From: Blastococcus sp. TF02A-35 | GTDB taxonomy: Bacteria > Actinomycetota > Actinomycetes > Mycobacteriales > Geodermatophilaceae | Direction of reading: 5' to 3' | Assembly: GCF_004571075.1 (NCBI RefSeq) | Contig: NZ_SPQP01000025.1 | Location: 1 to 59,259 of the forward strand | DNA: 59,259 nucleotides | Part shown: in pieces, positions 16,155-25,274 of the stretch | Numbering within the stretch: the stretch's first letter is position 1 | How the letters are laid out: every line of letters starts with the position of its first letter | Made by a program: the position numbers and the translations under genes | The notes under the pieces: model-generated | The model's database searches: none | What the model saw: the letters and a program-made list of their open reading frames with translations, nothing else | What the model was told of the DNA's origin: nothing

Positions 16155-16559
16155 GTGCCCCCCGACCCCGACGACGAGCGCAACGTGCTGGGCGGCCCGC
16201 TCGAGCCGTGCGGCACCGACCCGGTCACCGGCTTCTACCGGGACGGGCACTGCACGACCGGCCCGGACGACCTGGGCCGGCACACCGTCTGCGCCGTCGT
16301 CTCCACCGAGTTCCTCGCGATGCAGCGGGAGCTGGGCAACGACCTCTCCACCCCGCGGCCCGAGTACGGCTTCCCGGGCCTGCGGCCCGGCGACCGCTGG
16401 TGCGTCGTCGCCACCCGGTGGCTGCAGGCCTACCAGGCCGGCGCGGCCTCCGGCGTGGTGCTGGCGGCCACCAACGCCCGCTCGCTGGAGATCGTCCCGC
16501 TCGAGGCGCTGCGCCAGCACGCCGTCGACGTCCCCGACGACATCAGCGGCCTGGAATGA
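16155..16559 (+). CDS. DUF2237 family protein
   Basis: A 134-residue protein of the DUF2237 (COG3651) family. Family landmarks are NVLGGPLEPCG, GFYRDGHC, GRHTVCAVVSTEFL, GLRPGDRWCVVATRW and YQAGAASGVVLAATN. The conserved cysteines in EPCGTD, GHCTT, TVCAV and WCV suggest metal binding or a catalytic role, but no function is established. It starts at GTG 16155 with AGGAGC upstream. It precedes, in the same direction, a glutathione peroxidase and a DsbA-like gene (28-bp gap), which hints at redox stress. Confidence 0.85.
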   Translation: MPPDPDDERNVLGGPLEPCGTDPVTGFYRDGHCTTGPDDLGRHTVCAVVSTEFLAMQRELGNDLSTPRPEYGFPGLRPGDRWCVVATRWLQAYQAGAASGVVLAATNARSLEIVPLEALRQHAVDVPDDISGLE

Positions 16560-16587
16560 ACGCCGCCCCGGCCGCGCTGGCGCCGGC

Positions 16588-17079
16588 ATGAGCGACCTCC
16601 TCGACCTGCCCGTCACGACCCTGCAGGGCGCGCCGACGACGTTCGGCGAACTGACCGGCGGCCGGCCCGCGCTGGTGGTGAACGTCGCCAGCCGCTGCGG
16701 GCTCACCCCGCAGTACGCCGCGCTGGAGGCGCTGCACGAGGAGTACCGCGAGCGCGGGTTCACCGTGCTCGGCGTGCCGTGCAACCAGTTCATGGGCCAG
16801 GAGCCGGGCACGGCCGAGGAGATCGAGCAGTTCTGCTCCGCCACCTACGGCGTCACCTTCCCGATGACGGAGAAGGTGGAGGTGAACGGCGAGGGCGCGC
16901 ACCCGCTGTTCCAGGCGCTCACCGCCGCCCCCGACCTGGACGGCGAGGCCGGCCCGGTCACCTGGAACTTCGAGAAGTGGGTGGTCGCGGGGACCGGGTC
17001 AGTCGTCGCCCGCTTCCGGCCGCGCACGCTCCCCGACTCCCCCGAGGTCCGCGCCGCGATCGAGTCGGTGCTCCCGTGA
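16588..17079 (+). CDS. Glutathione peroxidase-family thiol peroxidase
   Basis: A 163-residue thioredoxin-fold peroxidase that reduces hydrogen peroxide or lipid peroxides. The peroxidatic Cys37 lies in VNVASRCGLTPQ, and the conserved Gln71 and Trp are in CNQFMGQEPG and VTWNFEKW. A further Cys (CNQF, Cys65) is at the usual position. Bacterial members with Cys instead of selenocysteine commonly use thioredoxin rather than glutathione. Actinobacteria lack glutathione, so thioredoxin or mycothiol partners are likely. Its stop overlaps the GTG of the DsbA-like gene by 4 bp. Confidence 0.93.
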   Translation: MSDLLDLPVTTLQGAPTTFGELTGGRPALVVNVASRCGLTPQYAALEALHEEYRERGFTVLGVPCNQFMGQEPGTAEEIEQFCSATYGVTFPMTEKVEVNGEGAHPLFQALTAAPDLDGEAGPVTWNFEKWVVAGTGSVVARFRPRTLPDSPEVRAAIESVLP

Positions 17080-17795
17080 GCGACGCCGACCTGCGCTTCT
17101 GGTTCGACCCGGTCTGCCCGTTCGCCTGGATGACCAGCAAGTGGGTCCGGATGGTCGGCGAGCAGCGGCAGTACGCCGTCGAGTGGCGGTTCATCTCGCT
17201 GCGGCTGCTCAACGCGCACGTCGACTACGACGCCCACTTCCCGCCGGAGTACGAGGCCGGGCACACCGCGGGCCTGCGGCTGCTCCGCGTCGCCGCCCGC
17301 GCCCGGGCCGAGCACGGCCCGGAGGCCGTCGGCCGGCTGTACGAGGCGCTGGGCGCCCGCGTCTTCGAGGTGCCGGCGCAGCCGGGCGACGAGAGCCGAC
17401 GCGGGACGCGCGCGTTCGTGGAGCCGGCCCTGGCCGACGCCGGCCTGCCGTCGGAGCTGGCCGGCGCGCTGGACGACGGCTCCTGGGACGCGCAGATCCA
17501 GGCGGAGACCGACGAGGCGCTGGCGCTCACCGGCAAGGACGTCGGGACGCCGATCCTGCAGTTCCGCCCACCCGACGGCGTCGCCTTCTTCGGCCCCGTC
17601 ATCAGCCGGCTCCCCGCCGAGGACGAGGCCGTGCAGCTGTGGGACCACGTGGTCGGGCTGGCGTCGTTCCCGGGGTTCGCCGAGCTCAAGCGGAGCCTGC
17701 GCGAGCGGCCCCAGCTGCCGGCGTTCGGGGTCCGGCCGGGCGAGGCGGGCGCCGAGGAGGACTGGCACGGCGGCAGCCGGCGGCAGAAGCGCTGA
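17076..17795 (+). CDS. DsbA-family protein related to Rv2466c, redox motif CPFA
   Basis: A 239-residue thioredoxin-fold protein of the DsbA group. The opening LRFWFDPVCPFAWMTSKWV and the later KDVGTPILQF, DGVAFFGPVISRLP and FELKR-like tail resemble the mycobacterial mycothiol-dependent reductase Rv2466c. Here the motif is CPFA (Cys15 to Ala18): the resolving Cys is missing, so a monothiol mechanism using mycothiol is likely. The GTG start overlaps the peroxidase stop by 4 bases, so the two are co-translated. It may regenerate or assist the peroxidase or act on other oxidised substrates; this is inference. A short hairpin follows the stop. Confidence 0.8.
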   Translation: MSDADLRFWFDPVCPFAWMTSKWVRMVGEQRQYAVEWRFISLRLLNAHVDYDAHFPPEYEAGHTAGLRLLRVAARARAEHGPEAVGRLYEALGARVFEVPAQPGDESRRGTRAFVEPALADAGLPSELAGALDDGSWDAQIQAETDEALALTGKDVGTPILQFRPPDGVAFFGPVISRLPAEDEAVQLWDHVVGLASFPGFAELKRSLRERPQLPAFGVRPGEAGAEEDWHGGSRRQKR

Positions 17796-17797
17796 CC

Positions 17798-17814
17798 GCC
17801 GTCCGGAGGACGGC
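17798..17814 (+). terminator. Short hairpin after the peroxidase/DsbA-like operon
   Basis: GCCGTCC and GGACGGC form a 7-bp stem with a GGA loop a few bases past the stop at 17795. It separates this operon from the iron-box promoter that follows. Confidence 0.45.
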
Positions 17815-17839
17815 ACTGCCGGACGGCCGTCGGCGGAGC

Positions 17840-17858
17840 TAAGGTAAGCCTTATCTGA
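17840..17858 (+). promoter_or_regulatory. Iron box (DtxR/IdeR-type operator)
   Basis: TAAGGTAAGCCTTATCTGA matches 13 of 19 positions of the DtxR/IdeR consensus TTAGGTTAGGCTAACCTAA by hand count, with the TAAGG/CCTTA dyad intact. It lies 31 bp before the first permease gene of a siderophore importer. Iron-dependent repression of that operon is the expected effect. Confidence 0.85.
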
Positions 17859-17889
17859 CCTGCACCGCCGTTCGTCCCGGGAGCTGCTC

Positions 17890-18945
17890 GTGGCCACCAC
17901 GGTCGACGTCCCGACCCGGGACGCGGCACGCCCGCCCGCGCGCTCGATGCGCGCCCGGCGGCTGGCGACGCTGGCGCTGCTGCTGGTCCTGGTCGTCGGG
18001 GCGGCGCTGGCGAGCATCGCCGTCGGCACCCGCTCCATCGGCCTCGGCGACGTGTGGCAGGCGCTGCTCGACGGCGACCTGGCCAGCGAGGAAGCCGTCA
18101 TCGTGCGGCAGCTGCGGGTGCCGCGCACCGCCCTGGGCCTGCTGGTCGGGCTCGCGCTGGGCATCGCCGGTGCGCTCATGCAGGGCCACACCCGCAACCC
18201 GCTGGGCGACCCCGGGCTGCTCGGCGTCACCGCCGGCGCCAGCCTCGCCGTCGTCCTCGCCATCTCCGTGCTGGGCCTGACCTCGCCGTCGGACAACGTC
18301 TGGTTCGCCTTCGCCGGCGCGCTGGCCGGCACGGTGCTCGTCTACGCGATCGGCTCGGCCGGCCGGGGCGGGGCCACCCCGCTCACCCTCGCGCTGGCCG
18401 GCGCGGCGCTGTCGGCGCTGCTCTACGCGCTGGTCCGGGCGATCCTGGTCTCCGACGAGCAGACCCTGGAGAGCTTCCGGTTCTGGGTGGTGGGCTCGCT
18501 GGCCGGCCGGGGGGCGGACGTCGCGTGGCAGGTCGGCCCGTTCATCGCGCTGGGCCTGGTGCTCGCGCTGGCCAACGCGCCGGCGCTGAACCTCCTGGGG
18601 CTGGGCGAGGACGTCGCCCGAGGGCTGGGCCAGCGGATCTGGCTGGCACGCGTCGTGGGCCTGGCCGCGATCACGCTGCTCTGCGGCGCGGCGACCGCGG
18701 CGTGCGGCCCCATCGCGTTCCTCGGCCTGGTCGTGCCGCACATGGTGCGGGCGCTCACCGGGCCCGACCACCGCTGGCTGCTGCCGTGCTCGGGCCTGCT
18801 GGGTGCCGCACTGCTGCTGGCCGCCGACGTCATCGGCCGGGTCGTCGCCCGCCCGGGCGAGCTGCAGGTGGGCATCGTCCTGGCGCTGGTCGGCGCCCCG
18901 TTCTTCATCGCGCTGGTGCGCCGGGTACGGACGGCCGGGCTGTGA
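17890..18945 (+). CDS. Siderophore ABC transporter permease 1 (FecCD family)
   Basis: A 351-residue inner-membrane permease of the FecCD/BtuC family with about ten hydrophobic helices. Typical segments are [46 protein letters not shown] and, near the C-terminus, [18 protein letters not shown]. It imports ferric siderophores together with permease 2 and the ATPase. The start is GTG 17890 with GGGAG upstream. The stop overlaps the GTG of permease 2 by 4 bases. The N-terminal 25 residues are basic and polar before the first helix. It is controlled by the iron box at 17840-17858. Confidence 0.93.
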   Translation: MATTVDVPTRDAARPPARSMRARRLATLALLLVLVVGAALASIAVGTRSIGLGDVWQALLDGDLASEEAVIVRQLRVPRTALGLLVGLALGIAGALMQGHTRNPLGDPGLLGVTAGASLAVVLAISVLGLTSPSDNVWFAFAGALAGTVLVYAIGSAGRGGATPLTLALAGAALSALLYALVRAILVSDEQTLESFRFWVVGSLAGRGADVAWQVGPFIALGLVLALANAPALNLLGLGEDVARGLGQRIWLARVVGLAAITLLCGAATAACGPIAFLGLVVPHMVRALTGPDHRWLLPCSGLLGAALLLAADVIGRVVARPGELQVGIVLALVGAPFFIALVRRVRTAGL

Positions 18946-20036
18946 GCGTCACCGCGCCCCCGCGGGCGCCGGGCACCCCTCCCGTGCGCAGCGGCCGGAC
19001 CCTGCGGGTCGGGCCGGTGTCGGCGTCGCTGCGCTGGCGCGAGGTCGCCCTCCCGGTGGTCGGGTTCGCCGCGCTGGTGCTGGTGTCGGCGGTCAGCATG
19101 GGCCGCGGCGACTTCCCGATCGGCGTGCCCGACGTGCTGCGCACCCTCGTGGGCCTCGGCGAGGGGCCGCAGGAGTTCATCGTCCTGGAGCTGCGCGCCC
19201 CGCGGGTCGTCGTCGGCGTGCTGGTCGGGCTGGCGCTCGGCGTGGCCGGGGCGCTCTTCCAGACCTTCGCCCGCAACCCGCTGGCCTCCCCCGACACCCT
19301 GGGCCTCACCACCGGCGCCTCGGCCGGTGCGGTGGCGGCGATCGTGCTCACCGGCGACACCGCCACCGGCGCGGTCCTCGGCGGGCTGGGGATCCCGACC
19401 GCCGCGCTGCTGGGCGCGGCCGTGGCCGGGCTGCTGCTGTTCGCGCTCGCCTGGCGCGCCGGCCTCGACGGGTACCGGCTGGTGCTGGTCGGCATCGCGC
19501 TGTGGTCGGTCGGCAACGCGCTCATCGACTGGCTGCTCACCCGTGCCGAGATCTACGACGCGACCTCGGCCTACGTGTGGATCACCGGCTCGCTGAACAG
19601 CCGGACGTGGGACCACGCCGTCCCCCTGGCCATCGCGCTGGCGGTCCTGGTCCCGCTGGCCCTGGCCGCGAGCCGGGTGCTGGCGGCCCTCCAGTTCGGC
19701 GACGACACCGCCCGCGGGCTCGGGGTGCGGCTGGCCGGCGCGCAGACGGCCGTCGTGCTGCTCGCCGTGGGGCTGGTCGCCTTCGCCGTCTCCGCCGCGG
19801 GCCCGGTCACCTTCGTGGCGCTGGTCGTCCCGCAGATCGCCGTGCGGCTCACCAGGGGCTCCCGGCCGCCGCTGCTGGCCTCGGGGCTGCTGGGCGCACT
19901 CCTGGTCGTGAGCGCCGACCTGGTCACCCGCACCGTGCTGCCCCAGGCGCTGCCGGTCGGCATCCTCACCGCCGTCATCGGCGCGCCCTACCTGCTCTGG
20001 CTCCTGGTCCGCGGAAGGCGGCGAAGCACACTGTGA
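18942..20036 (+). CDS. Siderophore ABC transporter permease 2 (FecCD family)
   Basis: A 364-residue FecCD-family permease, paralogous to the preceding gene and forming the heterodimeric channel with it. Landmarks are [47 protein letters not shown] and, near the end, [19 protein letters not shown]. An N-terminal tail of about 30 Pro/Arg-rich residues precedes the first helix. It is coupled to both neighbours by 4-base GTGA overlaps, so permease 1, permease 2 and ATPase are made stoichiometrically from one message. Confidence 0.93.
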   Translation: MSVTAPPRAPGTPPVRSGRTLRVGPVSASLRWREVALPVVGFAALVLVSAVSMGRGDFPIGVPDVLRTLVGLGEGPQEFIVLELRAPRVVVGVLVGLALGVAGALFQTFARNPLASPDTLGLTTGASAGAVAAIVLTGDTATGAVLGGLGIPTAALLGAAVAGLLLFALAWRAGLDGYRLVLVGIALWSVGNALIDWLLTRAEIYDATSAYVWITGSLNSRTWDHAVPLAIALAVLVPLALAASRVLAALQFGDDTARGLGVRLAGAQTAVVLLAVGLVAFAVSAAGPVTFVALVVPQIAVRLTRGSRPPLLASGLLGALLVVSADLVTRTVLPQALPVGILTAVIGAPYLLWLLVRGRRRSTL

Positions 20037-20863
20037 CGATCGAGACCGAGCTCGTGCCCGCCGCCACCGCCACCGCCCGGGTGCGGCTGGCCGCCGAGCA
20101 CGTCCGCCTGGCCTACGACGAGCGCGTGGTCGTCGACGACCTGGACCTGGAGCTGACCGAGGGCTCCTTCACCGCCATCGTCGGCCCCAACGGCTGCGGC
20201 AAGTCCACGCTGCTGCGGGCGCTGGGCCGGCTGCTGCGCCCCACGTCCGGGCAGGTGCTGCTCGACGGGCGGGCCATCGCGCGGACGCCCACCCGCGAGG
20301 TGGCCAAGGTGCTCGGCCTGCTCCCGCAGACCCCCGTGGCGCCCGAGGGGCTCACCGTCGGGGACCTGGTGGCCCGCGGCCGGCACCCCCACCAGAGCTG
20401 GCTGCGCCAGTGGTCCCGGGACGACGAGGCCGTGGTCACCGAGGCCCTGACCTGGACCGACATGGCCGACCTCGCGGACCGGCCGGTGGACGCCCTCTCC
20501 GGCGGACAGCGCCAGCGGGCGTGGATCTCGATGGCCCTGGCGCAGGGCACCGACCTGCTCCTGCTGGACGAGCCGACCACCTACCTCGACCTTTCCCACC
20601 AGATCGACGTGCTGGAGCTGGTGGGCCGCCTGCACGCCGAGCGCGGCCGCACCGTGGTCGTCGTGCTGCACGACCTGAACCTCGCCGCCCGCTACGCGCA
20701 GCGCCTGGTGGCCATGAAGGACGGCGCCCTCGTCGCCTCGGGAAGCCCCGCGGAGGTGCTCACCGAGCAGCTGCTGGCCGACGTCTTCGACCTCGAGGCG
20801 CGGGTCGTCCCCGACCCGGTGACGGGCACGCCGATGGTCGTCCCGGTGCGCCGGCTGCGCTGA
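20033..20863 (+). CDS. Siderophore ABC transporter ATP-binding protein
   Basis: A 276-residue ABC ATPase of the iron-siderophore (FepC/FecE) group. Walker A is GPNGCGKST, the signature is [10 protein letters not shown], Walker B with the catalytic Glu is [12 protein letters not shown], and the switch His is in VLHDLN. The phrase RGRHPHQSW is typical of siderophore-import ATPases. It powers the two permeases encoded just before, with which it overlaps by 4 bases. The binding protein follows after 103 bp from a separate iron-box promoter. Confidence 0.95.
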   Translation: MTIETELVPAATATARVRLAAEHVRLAYDERVVVDDLDLELTEGSFTAIVGPNGCGKSTLLRALGRLLRPTSGQVLLDGRAIARTPTREVAKVLGLLPQTPVAPEGLTVGDLVARGRHPHQSWLRQWSRDDEAVVTEALTWTDMADLADRPVDALSGGQRQRAWISMALAQGTDLLLLDEPTTYLDLSHQIDVLELVGRLHAERGRTVVVVLHDLNLAARYAQRLVAMKDGALVASGSPAEVLTEQLLADVFDLEARVVPDPVTGTPMVVPVRRLR

Positions 20864-20902
20864 GCAGGGCCTTCTCGCGGGGGACCCCCTTCTCGGCCTT
20901 GG

Positions 20903-20921
20903 TTAGGGCAGGCTAACCTTC
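20903..20921 (+). promoter_or_regulatory. Iron box before the siderophore-binding lipoprotein gene
   Basis: TTAGGGCAGGCTAACCTTC matches 15 of 19 positions of the DtxR/IdeR consensus by hand count, including the whole AGGCTAACCT half. It lies 45 bp before the GTG start of the binding protein. The lipoprotein can therefore be expressed from its own iron-repressed promoter as well as by read-through. Confidence 0.88.
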
Positions 20922-20966
20922 CCGCCACCCGGGGATGATCGATCCCCTGACGACTGAGGAGCACCC

Positions 20967-21971
20967 GTGCACCGGAAGAGCCTGATGGGGGGCCTGCTCG
21001 CGCTGGCCGTCGTGGCCTCGGCGAGCGCCTGCGGCAGCGACGACGAGAGCAACGGTGGCGGCGCCGCCGCCGAGGGCGGCTGGGAGTTCACCGACGACAT
21101 CGGCCAGACCGTGGAGCTCGACGCGGCGCCCGAGCGCATCGCCGGCCTCAACGACCTGACGGCCTCGCTGTGGAACTACGGCATCGAGCCGGTCGCCACC
21201 TTCGGCCAGACCTCCGCCGAGGACGACGTCGCCTTCGAGGGCCGCGACCTCGGCGACGTGGCGATCGTCGGCTCCGCCTACGGCGAGATCGACCTCGAGG
21301 CGCTCGCGGCCGCCGACCCCGACCTGATCGTCACGACGATCTACCCGGACGACTCCTCGGGCGAGATCCCGGAGGGCAAGGCCGGCTACGGCTTCAACGA
21401 CATGGCCCAGCAGGAGCAGGTCGCCGAGATCGCGCCGATCGTCCACATCGCCTACACCGGCTCGGGCGCCGACGTCATCGAGCGCGTCGTCGACCTGGCC
21501 GCCGCCCTCGGCGTCGACACCGAGGGTGGCGAGGTCGCGGAGGCCCGCGCCGACTTCGAGGCCGCCTCGGCGAAGCTGGAGGAGGCCGCGGCCGGCGGCG
21601 TCAGCGTGCTGCCGGTCTTCGCGACGCAGGCCGACGGCTGGTGGATGGCCAAGGCCGACGACGACCCGCAGCTCAAGATGTACAAGGAGCTCGGCGTCAA
21701 CTTCGTCGACCCGGGTGGTGACGGCTACTTCTGGAACCCGGTCGGCTGGGAAGAGGTGCCGAACCACCCGAGCGACGTGCTGCTCTACTCGCTGCGGTTC
21801 AGCATGACGCCGGAGGAGATCGCCGCGCAGCCCACCGCCGCGCTGCTCCCCGCCGTCCAGAACGACCAGCTGCACCCGTGGAAGTACATCGGCCCCGACT
21901 ACGTCGCCCAGGCCGCCTACATGGAGGAGCTGGCCGGCTACCTGACCGAGAGCACCGACGTCACCCCCTGA
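20967..21971 (+). CDS. Siderophore-binding lipoprotein (FepB/FhuD-type SBP)
   Basis: A 334-residue cluster A-II solute-binding protein anchored to the outer face of the membrane. The signal peptide ends ASAC, giving lipid-modified Cys22. The mature part has the periplasmic-binding fold: WEFTDDIGQTVELDAAPERIAGL at the start, then EIDLEALAAADPDLIVTT. It delivers ferric siderophores to the FecCD-type permeases encoded upstream. The start GTG 20967 is supported by GAGGAG upstream. The siderophore is not identifiable from sequence. Confidence 0.93.
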   Translation: MHRKSLMGGLLALAVVASASACGSDDESNGGGAAAEGGWEFTDDIGQTVELDAAPERIAGLNDLTASLWNYGIEPVATFGQTSAEDDVAFEGRDLGDVAIVGSAYGEIDLEALAAADPDLIVTTIYPDDSSGEIPEGKAGYGFNDMAQQEQVAEIAPIVHIAYTGSGADVIERVVDLAAALGVDTEGGEVAEARADFEAASAKLEEAAAGGVSVLPVFATQADGWWMAKADDDPQLKMYKELGVNFVDPGGDGYFWNPVGWEEVPNHPSDVLLYSLRFSMTPEEIAAQPTAALLPAVQNDQLHPWKYIGPDYVAQAAYMEELAGYLTESTDVTP

Positions 21972-21979
21972 GCCAGCAC

Positions 21980-22016
21980 CCCCGGCCCCGCTGTCAGCCC
22001 GACAGCGGGGCCGGGG
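21980..22016. terminator. Bidirectional hairpin overlapping the end of the EamA gene
   Basis: CCCCGGCCCCGCTGTC (21980-21995) and its exact complement (22001-22016) form a 16-bp stem with a 5-base loop. It follows the binding-protein stop by 8 bases, and one arm lies within the last codons of the convergent EamA gene (stop at 21994-21996). It can terminate both transcripts. Confidence 0.8.
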
Positions 22017-22971
22017 ACTCCGGCAGCAGCGGGGGCTCCGCGCGGGCGGCCGTGCCCGCCCGCGCCGTCTGCGCCAGCGCGATCCCGGTGAGGACGACGA
22101 TCCCGCCGGCCACCTGCCAGGCGGTGAGCACCTGCTCCACCCACAGCCAGGCGACGACGGAGGCGAACACCGGCTCCACGGTCGCCACCAGCCCCGCCGT
22201 GGTCGGCGGCAGGTGCGGCAGCGCGCTGATCGACAGCCAGAACGGCGCGACCGCGCCGAGCACGCAGATCCACCCGACCAGCACCCACAGCGGGGCGGTC
22301 AGGTCGCCCAGCGAGAGCGGCACCTGCTCGGCCAGCACGCCCGGGTCGAAGGCCCACCACGGCGCGGCCGCCGCCCAGAACAGCGCGGCCGCCACGAAGC
22401 TCCAGCAGGTGAGCGTCACGGGGTCGCGGCCGACCGTGCCGCGCTCCCCCACCAGGTAGTACGTCGCCAGGCAGAGCGCCGCTGCCAGCGCCGCCCCGAC
22501 GCCGACCGCGTCGAGCGAGCCGCCGCCCTCCCACACCTGGGCCACCAGCACCAGCCCCGACAGCGAGAGCAGCAGCGCCAGCCACAGCCGGCTGCGCACC
22601 GCCTCGCGCCTGACCAGCCACACGTAGAGCGCGATGAACACCGGCGCGGTCATCTCGAAGACCAGCGCGATGCCGACCGGCAGCCGCCCGATCGCGACGT
22701 AGTAGAGGAACTGCGTCATCGCCACACCGACGACGCCGAAGACCGCGAGCAGCGGCAGCTCCCGGCGGTGCACGCGAAGGCGGTCCCGGGAGAGCACCGC
22801 GAGAGCGCCGAGCAGCACGAGCGCCGCACCGGTGCAGCGCAGCGCGGTCAGGCGCGTGGGCGGGATGCCGGCCTCCAGCGCCAGCGTGGACACGGTGCCG
22901 TTGACCGCGAAGAGCCCGGCCGAGGCCAGCGTGAAGGCGTACCCGAGAGCGGGACGGGCGGTGCGGGACAC
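21994..22971 (-). CDS. EamA/DMT-superfamily transporter
   Basis: A 325-residue inner-membrane protein with ten predicted helices in two five-helix EamA repeats. The repeats are marked by ALRCTGAALVLLGALAVL and TAPVFIALYVWLVRRE in the first half, and by VATVEPVFASVVAWLWVEQVLTAWQ in the second. Family members export amino acids or related metabolites; the substrate is unknown. It starts MSRTARPALGYAF at 22971. The C-terminal Pro-rich residues are encoded by the terminator hairpin shared with the convergent iron-uptake gene. Confidence 0.88.
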   Translation of the reverse strand: MSRTARPALGYAFTLASAGLFAVNGTVSTLALEAGIPPTRLTALRCTGAALVLLGALAVLSRDRLRVHRRELPLLAVFGVVGVAMTQFLYYVAIGRLPVGIALVFEMTAPVFIALYVWLVRREAVRSRLWLALLLSLSGLVLVAQVWEGGGSLDAVGVGAALAAALCLATYYLVGERGTVGRDPVTLTCWSFVAAALFWAAAAPWWAFDPGVLAEQVPLSLGDLTAPLWVLVGWICVLGAVAPFWLSISALPHLPPTTAGLVATVEPVFASVVAWLWVEQVLTAWQVAGGIVVLTGIALAQTARAGTAARAEPPLLPESPAPLSG

Positions 22972-23076
22972 CGCCGCACCGTAGCGGGCGTCCGGCCGCG
23001 AGACGCCTACCGCTCAGGGAGCACCCAGGCGGTGGCGGTACAACGGAGGCAGGCCACGACCGGGAGGAGGCCCCGC

Positions 23077-23445
23077 GTGCAGCAGCGACCACCGTGGTCC
23101 GACCGGCGCCGGCGGACCCTGACGGCCCTCGGCCTGGGCATCGTGCTCGGCGGGCTCGGCGCGGTCGGGCTGCCCGCGGAGTACGGCGTGACCGCCGGCA
23201 TCCTGGCCGCGCTGTGCGCCTTCCTGCTGGTGGCGGCGACCGTCGTCTTCCTGGCGGTCCCCGGACCGGGGACGGCGGGCGTCCTCGCCCGGTCCTCCCC
23301 CGTGGCGGGCTCGGCCCTCGTCGTCGCCGTCCTGCTGCTGCTGTCCACCTCCGCCGAGCTGCGCTGGGTGTGGACGCTGGTCGCCCTGGCCGCCGCCGCG
23401 TGGACTGCCTACGCGGTGTGGGAGACCCGGCGCACCGAGGGCTGA
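23077..23445 (+). CDS. Small membrane protein of unknown function
   Basis: A 122-residue protein that I do not recognise. Four hydrophobic segments are visible (TLTALGLGIVLGGLGAVGL, ITAGILAALCAFLLVAATVVFL-like, AGSALVVAVLLLL, WTLVALAAAAWTAYAVW), with a basic N-terminus (DRRRR). The GTG at 23077 is well supported by GGGAGGAGG upstream. It precedes the thioesterase gene by 22 bp in the same direction and may be co-transcribed. Confidence 0.7.
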   Translation: MQQRPPWSDRRRRTLTALGLGIVLGGLGAVGLPAEYGVTAGILAALCAFLLVAATVVFLAVPGPGTAGVLARSSPVAGSALVVAVLLLLSTSAELRWVWTLVALAAAAWTAYAVWETRRTEG

Positions 23446-23467
23446 GCGCCGCGGCCAGACTGCCGGC

Positions 23468-24277
23468 ATGGAGCTGCCCACCGCCCTCTACGTCCCCGAC
23501 GGCGACGGCTCGACGAGCACCCGGTTCACCGCCACGGCGCTGACCATCGGCCCGTGGGACGCCGGGCTGCAGCACGCCGGCCCGCCCGCCGCGCTGCTGC
23601 TGCGCGAGGCGGAGCGGGCCGGCGGCATCGACGACGGCCAGACGGTCCGGCTGGCCTACGACATCTTCGCGCCGGTGCCGGTCGGGCCGGTCCGCCTGCG
23701 CAGCTCCGTCGTCCGCCCCGGCCGCCGGGTCGAGCTGGTGGAGACCGTCCTCGACGCCGGCGACGACCGCCCGCTGATGCGGCTGTCCGCCTGGCGGATG
23801 CGCACGGCCGAGGGCGCGCAGGCCACCGCCCTGCCGCACCCGTCGGCGACCGGCCCGGAGGAGAGCCGCGCCGAGACGGCGGCCTTCTTCACCACCGAGG
23901 TGGCCTACCACCGGGCGCTGGACTGGCGGTTCGCCGAGGGGTCGTTCAACGCGCCCGGGCCGGCCACCGCCTGGACCCGGCCGGAGTGCGAGCTCGTGGC
24001 CGGCGAGCCGATGACCCCGCTCCAGCACCTGCTGGTGATGACCGACGCGGCCAGCGGTATCTCCGCGGCGCTGGACTGGACGACCGACACCTTCGCCAAC
24101 GTGGACCTCTCGCTGGCCCTGCACCGCCCGCCGCGGGGCGAGTGGCTCGGCATGTCCGCCACCACCGTGCTCGGCGGCGCCGGGGCCGCCCAGTGCTTCG
24201 CGGTCCTCTTCGACACCGAGGGCCCGGTCGGCCGCTCCAGCCAGTCGCTGTTCGTGGAGCCCCGCCGGAGGCCGTGA
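23468..24277 (+). CDS. Acyl-CoA thioesterase-like protein (double hot-dog)
   Basis: A 269-residue protein of the TesB-like thioesterase family found widely in actinobacteria. The N-terminal hot-dog begins TIGPWDAGLQHAGPPAALLLREAERAGG and runs to VRLAYDIFAPVPVGPVRL. The second half has MTPLQHLLVMTDAASGISAALDW, NVDLSLALHRPPRGEWLGM and GAAQCFAVLFD, with the Asp/Gln pattern used by the family. It is expected to hydrolyse acyl-CoA esters in the cytoplasm; chain length is unknown. Confidence 0.8.
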   Translation: MELPTALYVPDGDGSTSTRFTATALTIGPWDAGLQHAGPPAALLLREAERAGGIDDGQTVRLAYDIFAPVPVGPVRLRSSVVRPGRRVELVETVLDAGDDRPLMRLSAWRMRTAEGAQATALPHPSATGPEESRAETAAFFTTEVAYHRALDWRFAEGSFNAPGPATAWTRPECELVAGEPMTPLQHLLVMTDAASGISAALDWTTDTFANVDLSLALHRPPRGEWLGMSATTVLGGAGAAQCFAVLFDTEGPVGRSSQSLFVEPRRRP

Positions 24278-24377
24278 CGGATCTCGCCCCGAACGTGGCG
24301 ATCCGGCTGGCACCGGTCGGCCGGCGTCGGGGAGGGTGGGGAGGTCGACTTCCCCCGACGATCGGAGTGCATTCCCC

Positions 24378-25274
24378 GTGGACGCGTTCAGGGACCTGCT
24401 GGACTGGTTCGCCGGCCGCGGTCTCGAGGTCGTGCTGATCATCCTGGGCTCGGTGCTGCTCGCCCGGTTCGTCTCGTGGGCCGGGAACCGGATCACCGAC
24501 CGGATCGACCGCAACGCCACCGGCGGCGACGCGCTGGTGCGCTCGGAGGCCGCCAAGCACCGGCACTCGCTCACCCAGGTGCTGCAGTGGGCGGCGATCG
24601 TGCTGATCTACTCGATCTCGGTCTTCTTCGTGCTCGACCGGCTCGGCGTCCCGGTGACCGGCCTGGTCGCCCCCGCCACGGTGCTCGGCGTCGGCCTCGG
24701 TTTCGGCGCCCAGCGGATCGTGGGTGACGTGCTCGCCGGCTTCTTCATCATCACCGAGCGGCAGTACGGGTTCGGCGACGTCGTGGCCATCAGCGTCGTC
24801 GGGGCCGGGGAGGCCGCGACCGGCACCGTCGAGGACGTGACCCTGCGCGTCACCCGGGTGCGCTCGCCCAACGGCGAGGTGGTCACGGTCCCGAACGGGC
24901 AGATCGTCAAGGTCGTCAACCTCTCCCGCGACTGGGCGCGCGCCGTCGTCGACGTCCCCGTCCCGTCGACCGTGGACGTGAACCGGGTCAACGAGATCCT
25001 GCGGGAGGTGGGCCGGGAGGCGTTCCGCGACCCGGCGATGCGGCCGCTGCTGCTCGACCCGCCGACCGTGATGGGCGTGGAGTCCCTCGGCCTGGACGAG
25101 GTCAACGTGCGCGTGGTCGCGCGGACGCTGCCCGGCAAGCAGTTCGAGGTGGGCCGCGACCTGCGCGCCCGGGTCGTGCTCGCCTTCCGCAACCAGGGGA
25201 TGCAGGTGCCCGCGTCCCCGACCACCCAGGAGAGCCAGGACGGCGCGACCGTGGTGCAGGAGAGCATCCGATGA
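24378..25274 (+). CDS. MscS-family mechanosensitive channel
   Basis: A 298-residue small-conductance mechanosensitive channel. Two to three membrane helices (about residues 15-35, 65-88 and 92-118) include the pore helix TVLGVGLGFGAQRIVGDVLAGFFI, with the conserved FGAQ block. The cytoplasmic beta and alpha/beta domains follow with GTVEDVTLRVTRVRSPNGEVVTVPNGQI. It releases osmolytes on hypo-osmotic shock. I chose GTG 24378; GTG 24336 is in frame but adds a polar stretch with no helix. Its end overlaps the next gene by 4 bases (ATGA). Confidence 0.9.
   Translation: MDAFRDLLDWFAGRGLEVVLIILGSVLLARFVSWAGNRITDRIDRNATGGDALVRSEAAKHRHSLTQVLQWAAIVLIYSISVFFVLDRLGVPVTGLVAPATVLGVGLGFGAQRIVGDVLAGFFIITERQYGFGDVVAISVVGAGEAATGTVEDVTLRVTRVRSPNGEVVTVPNGQIVKVVNLSRDWARAVVDVPVPSTVDVNRVNEILREVGREAFRDPAMRPLLLDPPTVMGVESLGLDEVNVRVVARTLPGKQFEVGRDLRARVVLAFRNQGMQVPASPTTQESQDGATVVQESIR

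Noticed and set aside
16588-17079. Selenoprotein possibility for the glutathione peroxidase-family gene
   Set aside because: The active-site codon is TGC (Cys37), not an in-frame TGA, and no SECIS-like hairpin is evident.
20878-20891. GGGGGACCCCC near the end of the siderophore ATPase gene as a terminator
   Set aside because: The loop would be a single base and the stem is pure G:C by composition. The downstream iron-box promoter explains the gap better.
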